From Candidatus Limnocylindrales bacterium (GTDB lineage Bacteria; Desulfobacterota; Binatia; UBA1149; CAITLU01), in NCBI GenBank assembly GCA_035626395.1, contig DASPNR010000031.1, positions 248,001 to 312,000 on the forward strand: 64,000 nt of DNA. Direction: 5' to 3'. The notes under the pieces were generated by a model. That model saw nothing but the letters and a program-made list of their open reading frames with translations, was not told the origin of the DNA and did not search any database. Below are positions 60,998 to 64,000 of the stretch, piece by piece (the first letter of the stretch is position 1; every line of letters starts with the position of its first letter). The translations under genes were made by a program, and so were the position numbers.

Positions 60998-61321
60998 ATG
61001 GCCGAAGACATCTTCCAGAAGATCCAGAGCCAGGTCGAAAAGGACCGCGTCGTGCTCTACATGAAGGGGACTCCCAACATGCCGCAGTGCGGGTTCTCGC
61101 AGCGCACGGCCATGGCGCTGCGGGCGGTCGGCGCCGAGTTCGCAAGCTACGACGTGCTGCAGGACCCGATGTTGCGCGAAGGCATCAAGCAGTTTTCGAA
61201 CTGGCCGACCATCCCCCAGCTGTACGTCGACGGGGAATTCGTCGGCGGCTGCGACATCGTCATGTCGCTCTACGAGAGCGGCGAGCTCGAGAAGATGGTG
61301 CACGGCGGGGTCCCGTCCTGA
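60998..61321 (+). CDS. grxD: Monothiol glutaredoxin (Grx4/GrxD type)
   Basis: A 107-residue single-domain glutaredoxin with the monothiol active site CGFS ('NMPQCGFSQRT', ~26-36), the cis-Pro 'WPTIPQLYVDGEFVGGCDI' and the C-terminal 'SLYESGEL'. Dimers hold a [2Fe-2S] cluster with two glutathiones and pair with BolA. AAGGACG precedes the ATG. It forms a two-gene unit with the BolA-like gene. Confidence 0.96.
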   Translation: MAEDIFQKIQSQVEKDRVVLYMKGTPNMPQCGFSQRTAMALRAVGAEFASYDVLQDPMLREGIKQFSNWPTIPQLYVDGEFVGGCDIVMSLYESGELEKMVHGGVPS

Positions 61322-61350
61322 GCTGACGGCACGGCGCCGTACCTCCTCTC

Positions 61351-62913
61351 TTGAGCGCGCATCCGTTCACCGCCGGAGATCTGGCCGACCTATCCGCCCA
61401 CGGCATCGCGCTGGAGGCAGCGCTCGAGCAGCTGCGCCTCTACGAGACGCCGCCGCCGCCGGCCCGCCTGGAGCGCATGTGCACGCCGGGCGATGGCATC
61501 CTCTGTTTGGGCGATGAGCAGGCCGAGCGTTACGCGCAGAAGTACGACCGCGCGGCCGAGCAGCTTGCGGTGGCCAAGTTCGTGCCCGCCTCCGGCGCGG
61601 CCAGCCGCATGTTCCGCGCCCTGCTGGCCACCGCCGCCGACGAGCGCGCCAAGACGCTCGATGATCTGATCGCGCTCGCGGGCGCCGGAAGCGGCGATGC
61701 CAAGGCCACGCTCGAAGTCGTGCAGAACCTTCCGCGCCTGGCGCTCTACGAGGATCTGCGCGACCTGGTGGCCCGCCGCGGGGCGACGCCGGAGGAGCTT
61801 GCAGCCGGCGATCTGCCGGCGCTGCTGTCGGCCCTGCTCTCGGATGATGGACTCGGGTACGCCGGCCTCCCCAAAGGACTGCTCGTATTCCATCGTGATG
61901 GCGGCGAGCGTCGCACGGCATTCGAAGAGCACCTGGTCGAGGCGGCGATGTACGCCCGAGGCCGCGGCGGCGTGTGCCGACTCCATTTCACCGTCTCGCC
62001 GGAGCACGAGCAGCGCTTTCGCGAGCTGCTCGAGCGAGTCCGGCCCCGCTACGAGCAGCGCTTCGGCGTGCGATACGAGGTTGGCTTCTCGCATCAGAAG
62101 CCATCCACCGACGCCATCGCCGTCGACCCGTCGGGCGCGCCGTTCCGCGATCGCAGCGGCAAGCTGCTGTTCCGTCCCGCCGGGCATGGAGCGCTGATCG
62201 AGAATCTCGGCGAGGTGGACGCCGACATCCTGTTCATCAAGAACATCGACAACGTCACGGTCGATGCACTCAAGCCGCTGACGAGCCTGTGGAAGCGCGT
62301 GCTCGCCGGCGTGCTGCTCGAGCTGCGCGACAAGCTCGCGCGCTGCGGCCGTGCCATCGAGACCGGCGATTCCGGCGCCGTCGACGCGGCGCTGGAGATG
62401 CTCGAAAAGGAGCTGGGCGCGTACCCGCCGCAAGGAGCGAGCGCCGCGCAGCGGCGAGAGCTGGCGCTGGAGCGGCTCGGCCGGCCGCTGCGCGTCTGCG
62501 GAATGCTGAGTTCCGATACCAATCCCGGTGGCGGGCCGTTCTGGGTCCGCGACGCGCACGGCAACGTCAGCGCGCAGATCGTCGAGGTCTCGCAGGTCGA
62601 CCGCAACGACCCGGTTCAGCGCGCGCTGCTCGAGGGATCGAAGTACTTCAATCCGGTCGACGTGGTCTGCACGACGCGAAACTGGAAGGGCGAGCGCCTC
62701 GATCTGGCCCGTTACGTCGACCACGAAGCCGTGTTCATCGCGGAGAAGTCGCAGGACGGGCGGCCGCTGCGTTCGCTCGAGCGCCCGGGCCTCTGGAACG
62801 GGGCGATGGCGGGCTGGAACACCCTGTTCGTGGCCGTTCCGGCGCAGACCTTCCATCCGGTCAAGACGCTCAATGATCTTCTGCTTCCCGCGCACCAGGG
62901 CCCCGGCGCCTGA
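61351..62913 (+). CDS. DUF4301 family protein
   Basis: A 520-residue cytoplasmic protein. 'KFVPASGAASRMFRALL' (~76-92), 'LPKGLLVFHRDGGERRTAFEEHLVEA', 'VGFSHQKPSTDAIAVDP', 'LLFRPAGHGALIENLGEVDADILFIKNIDNV' type blocks and 'WKGERLDLARYVDHEAVFIAEKSQDGRPLRSLERPGLWNGAM' type ending match DUF4301, a family related in look to nucleotidyl/sugar transferases ('GAASRMF' is like a GxGTRM loop). Function is not known. TTG 61351 is the only start near the conserved N-terminus. It follows grxD by 29 bp and may share its transcript. Confidence 0.8.
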   Translation: MSAHPFTAGDLADLSAHGIALEAALEQLRLYETPPPPARLERMCTPGDGILCLGDEQAERYAQKYDRAAEQLAVAKFVPASGAASRMFRALLATAADERAKTLDDLIALAGAGSGDAKATLEVVQNLPRLALYEDLRDLVARRGATPEELAAGDLPALLSALLSDDGLGYAGLPKGLLVFHRDGGERRTAFEEHLVEAAMYARGRGGVCRLHFTVSPEHEQRFRELLERVRPRYEQRFGVRYEVGFSHQKPSTDAIAVDPSGAPFRDRSGKLLFRPAGHGALIENLGEVDADILFIKNIDNVTVDALKPLTSLWKRVLAGVLLELRDKLARCGRAIETGDSGAVDAALEMLEKELGAYPPQGASAAQRRELALERLGRPLRVCGMLSSDTNPGGGPFWVRDAHGNVSAQIVEVSQVDRNDPVQRALLEGSKYFNPVDVVCTTRNWKGERLDLARYVDHEAVFIAEKSQDGRPLRSLERPGLWNGAMAGWNTLFVAVPAQTFHPVKTLNDLLLPAHQGPGA

Positions 62914-63041
62914 CACGCCGGCGGGTATTCGGCGGCATCGCGTGCGCGTCCATCGAAAGTTGGCATTTGTACGTTCACGCCGGATCGCACCACGATCGCA
63001 ATTGCTGGCGGCGCGAGCCGAAGTTATTTGACGTGGTTGCA

Positions 63042-64000
63042 ATGCCTGCCAACAAGCTCTGGATCCCTCTCTCATTCGTCGTTGGCCTGCTGATCGGCGG
63101 CGTCGGCAGCCACTGGAGCGGCGGCGACCCGGGCTGCAACGATTACCTCTACATCAATCCTGATCATGCCTGCGGCGCCCCGCCCGTCATCCGCAAGACG
63201 TCCTATGCGGAGCTGACCGCGCGCGTGCAGGACATCATCGCCAAGGACCAGGCTGCCGGCGGCCTCCACGTTGCCACCGTCTACTTCCGCGACCTGCGCG
63301 GCGGCCCGGTATGGGGCATCAACGAAAGCATCAACTTCGCGCCGGCCAGTCTGCTCAAGCTTCCACTCGTGATGGCACTGTTCTCACTCAACGAGACCAT
63401 GCCCGGCCTGCTGGATACCGAGATCGAGTTTCGCAGGGCACGTCTCGACCAGTTCGAGAAGCTGAAGCAGAGCGACGTGCCGGCGGTCAAGCTGGAGGAA
63501 GGCAAGCGCTACACGGTCGCCGAATTCGCCCGCAACGCCATCGTGTTCTCCGACAACCTCTCCTACTACACGCTGGTCGATTACCTCAGCAACGTGGTTC
63601 CCGACGGGCGCGCCCACATTCTGCGTACCTTCCAGGAGCTGGGCGTCATCAATCCGCGCAACATCAACGAAGAGGTCGTCACGGCACGCGTGTACGCGGC
63701 GCTGTTCCGGCTCCTCTACAACGTCTCCTACCTCGACGCCGACGCCTCCGACCTGCTGCTCGGCTGGCTGGCCGAGTCGTACTTCGGGGCGGGGCTGGTG
63801 GCGGGTCTGCCGAAAGGTACGGTGGTCGCCAACAAGTTCGGCGAGCGCACCATGCCCGACGGCTCCCAACATCTGCATGACTGCGGCGTCATCTATTTCC
63901 CGGACAACCCCTACCTGCTGTGCGTCATGACCAAGGGCCGCGATCAGCAGGAGCTGGGCCGGCTCATCGCGACGATCTCGCGCATGGTGTGGGAGGAACT
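63042..64000 (+). CDS. Class A beta-lactamase-fold serine hydrolase, partial
   Basis: The frame runs off the right edge; 319 residues are visible. An N-terminal hydrophobic anchor (~7-24) is followed by an exported domain with the serine-hydrolase motifs SxxK ('ASLLKLP', Ser103/Lys106) and SDN ('FSDNLSYY', Ser170-Asn172). A later 'VVANKFGE' occupies the place of the KTG motif, with Phe for Thr. The order fits class A beta-lactamases and related D,D-peptidase-like enzymes; the KFG variant makes true beta-lactamase activity uncertain. No clear Shine-Dalgarno precedes the ATG; a weak -35/-10 pair (63002-63030) would leave a very short leader. Confidence 0.78.
   Translation, partial: MPANKLWIPLSFVVGLLIGGVGSHWSGGDPGCNDYLYINPDHACGAPPVIRKTSYAELTARVQDIIAKDQAAGGLHVATVYFRDLRGGPVWGINESINFAPASLLKLPLVMALFSLNETMPGLLDTEIEFRRARLDQFEKLKQSDVPAVKLEEGKRYTVAEFARNAIVFSDNLSYYTLVDYLSNVVPDGRAHILRTFQELGVINPRNINEEVVTARVYAALFRLLYNVSYLDADASDLLLGWLAESYFGAGLVAGLPKGTVVANKFGERTMPDGSQHLHDCGVIYFPDNPYLLCVMTKGRDQQELGRLIATISRMVWEE

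Overview
The window is a high-GC, densely coded stretch (about 50 genes, no rRNA or tRNA seen) of a Gram-negative chromosome: it carries an LptF/LptG-type LPS-export permease, ApaG, ThiC, a BolA/monothiol-glutaredoxin pair and several exported proteins. Dockerin-like 'ATDSLxxLKAAVG' modules, DUF4215 cysteine-rich repeats, a wax-ester-synthase-type acyltransferase, a P450, an epoxide hydrolase and many glutathione-linked enzymes suggest a deltaproteobacteria-like or Binatota-like environmental lineage. That placement is inference from gene content; no marker gene in the window settles it.

Layout. 1-4545: lipid genes (DAG-kinase-like lipid kinase end, TAM41-type CDP-DAG synthase homologue, fatty acid desaturase) and two membrane proteins. 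4647-9077: exported PHM-like copper-enzyme-fold protein, then on the minus strand an ethanolamine-type permease, LptF/G and a DUF4833 protein. 9215-13975: MEDS sensor, multi-PAS hybrid histidine kinase and a GST. 14071-16956: MarR regulator and the molybdopterin oxidoreductase it probably controls. 17075-21502: epoxide hydrolase, P450, cupin, WS/DGAT acyltransferase. 21814-28564: large MscS channel, membrane protein, thioesterase-like protein, Fe-S nuclease, metallo-beta-lactamase-fold hydrolase. 29070-30116: about 1 kb without a gene but rich in RNA-like hairpins. 30117-39694: glutathione reductase, AAG glycosylase, ApaG, a second molybdopterin oxidoreductase, an ABC-F ATPase behind a strong terminator/attenuator-like leader, lipoate ligase, macro-domain protein, DUF2267. 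39856-46166: two paralogous GST-fold proteins flanking an AraC regulator, a glycine-rich exported protein, a GFA protein. 46242-51933: exported proteins, DUF2889, ThiC. 52113-54992: the most notable locus, a tight operon of a thioredoxin-fold fusion protein, a UGSC-family selenoprotein read through an in-frame TGA (Sec92) with a near-ideal bacterial SECIS hairpin immediately downstream, and exonuclease III. 55071-64000: small membrane protein, DUF4215 protein, amidase, methyltransferase, sulfatase-fold lipoprotein with a Thr in place of the formylglycine Cys, BolA/Grx pair, DUF4301 protein and the start of a class A beta-lactamase-fold hydrolase.

Themes. Glutathione and thiol/selenol redox chemistry recurs (glutathione reductase, three GST-fold proteins, GFA, monothiol Grx, UGSC selenoprotein with a thioredoxin-fold partner). 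Two Fe-S molybdopterin enzymes lie 17 kb apart, both without obvious electron-transfer subunits. Two genes (marR and apaG) have promoter-like hexamers placed so that transcription would start at a GTG codon, which suggests leaderless mRNAs. A short imperfect palindrome family occurs in several intergenic gaps.
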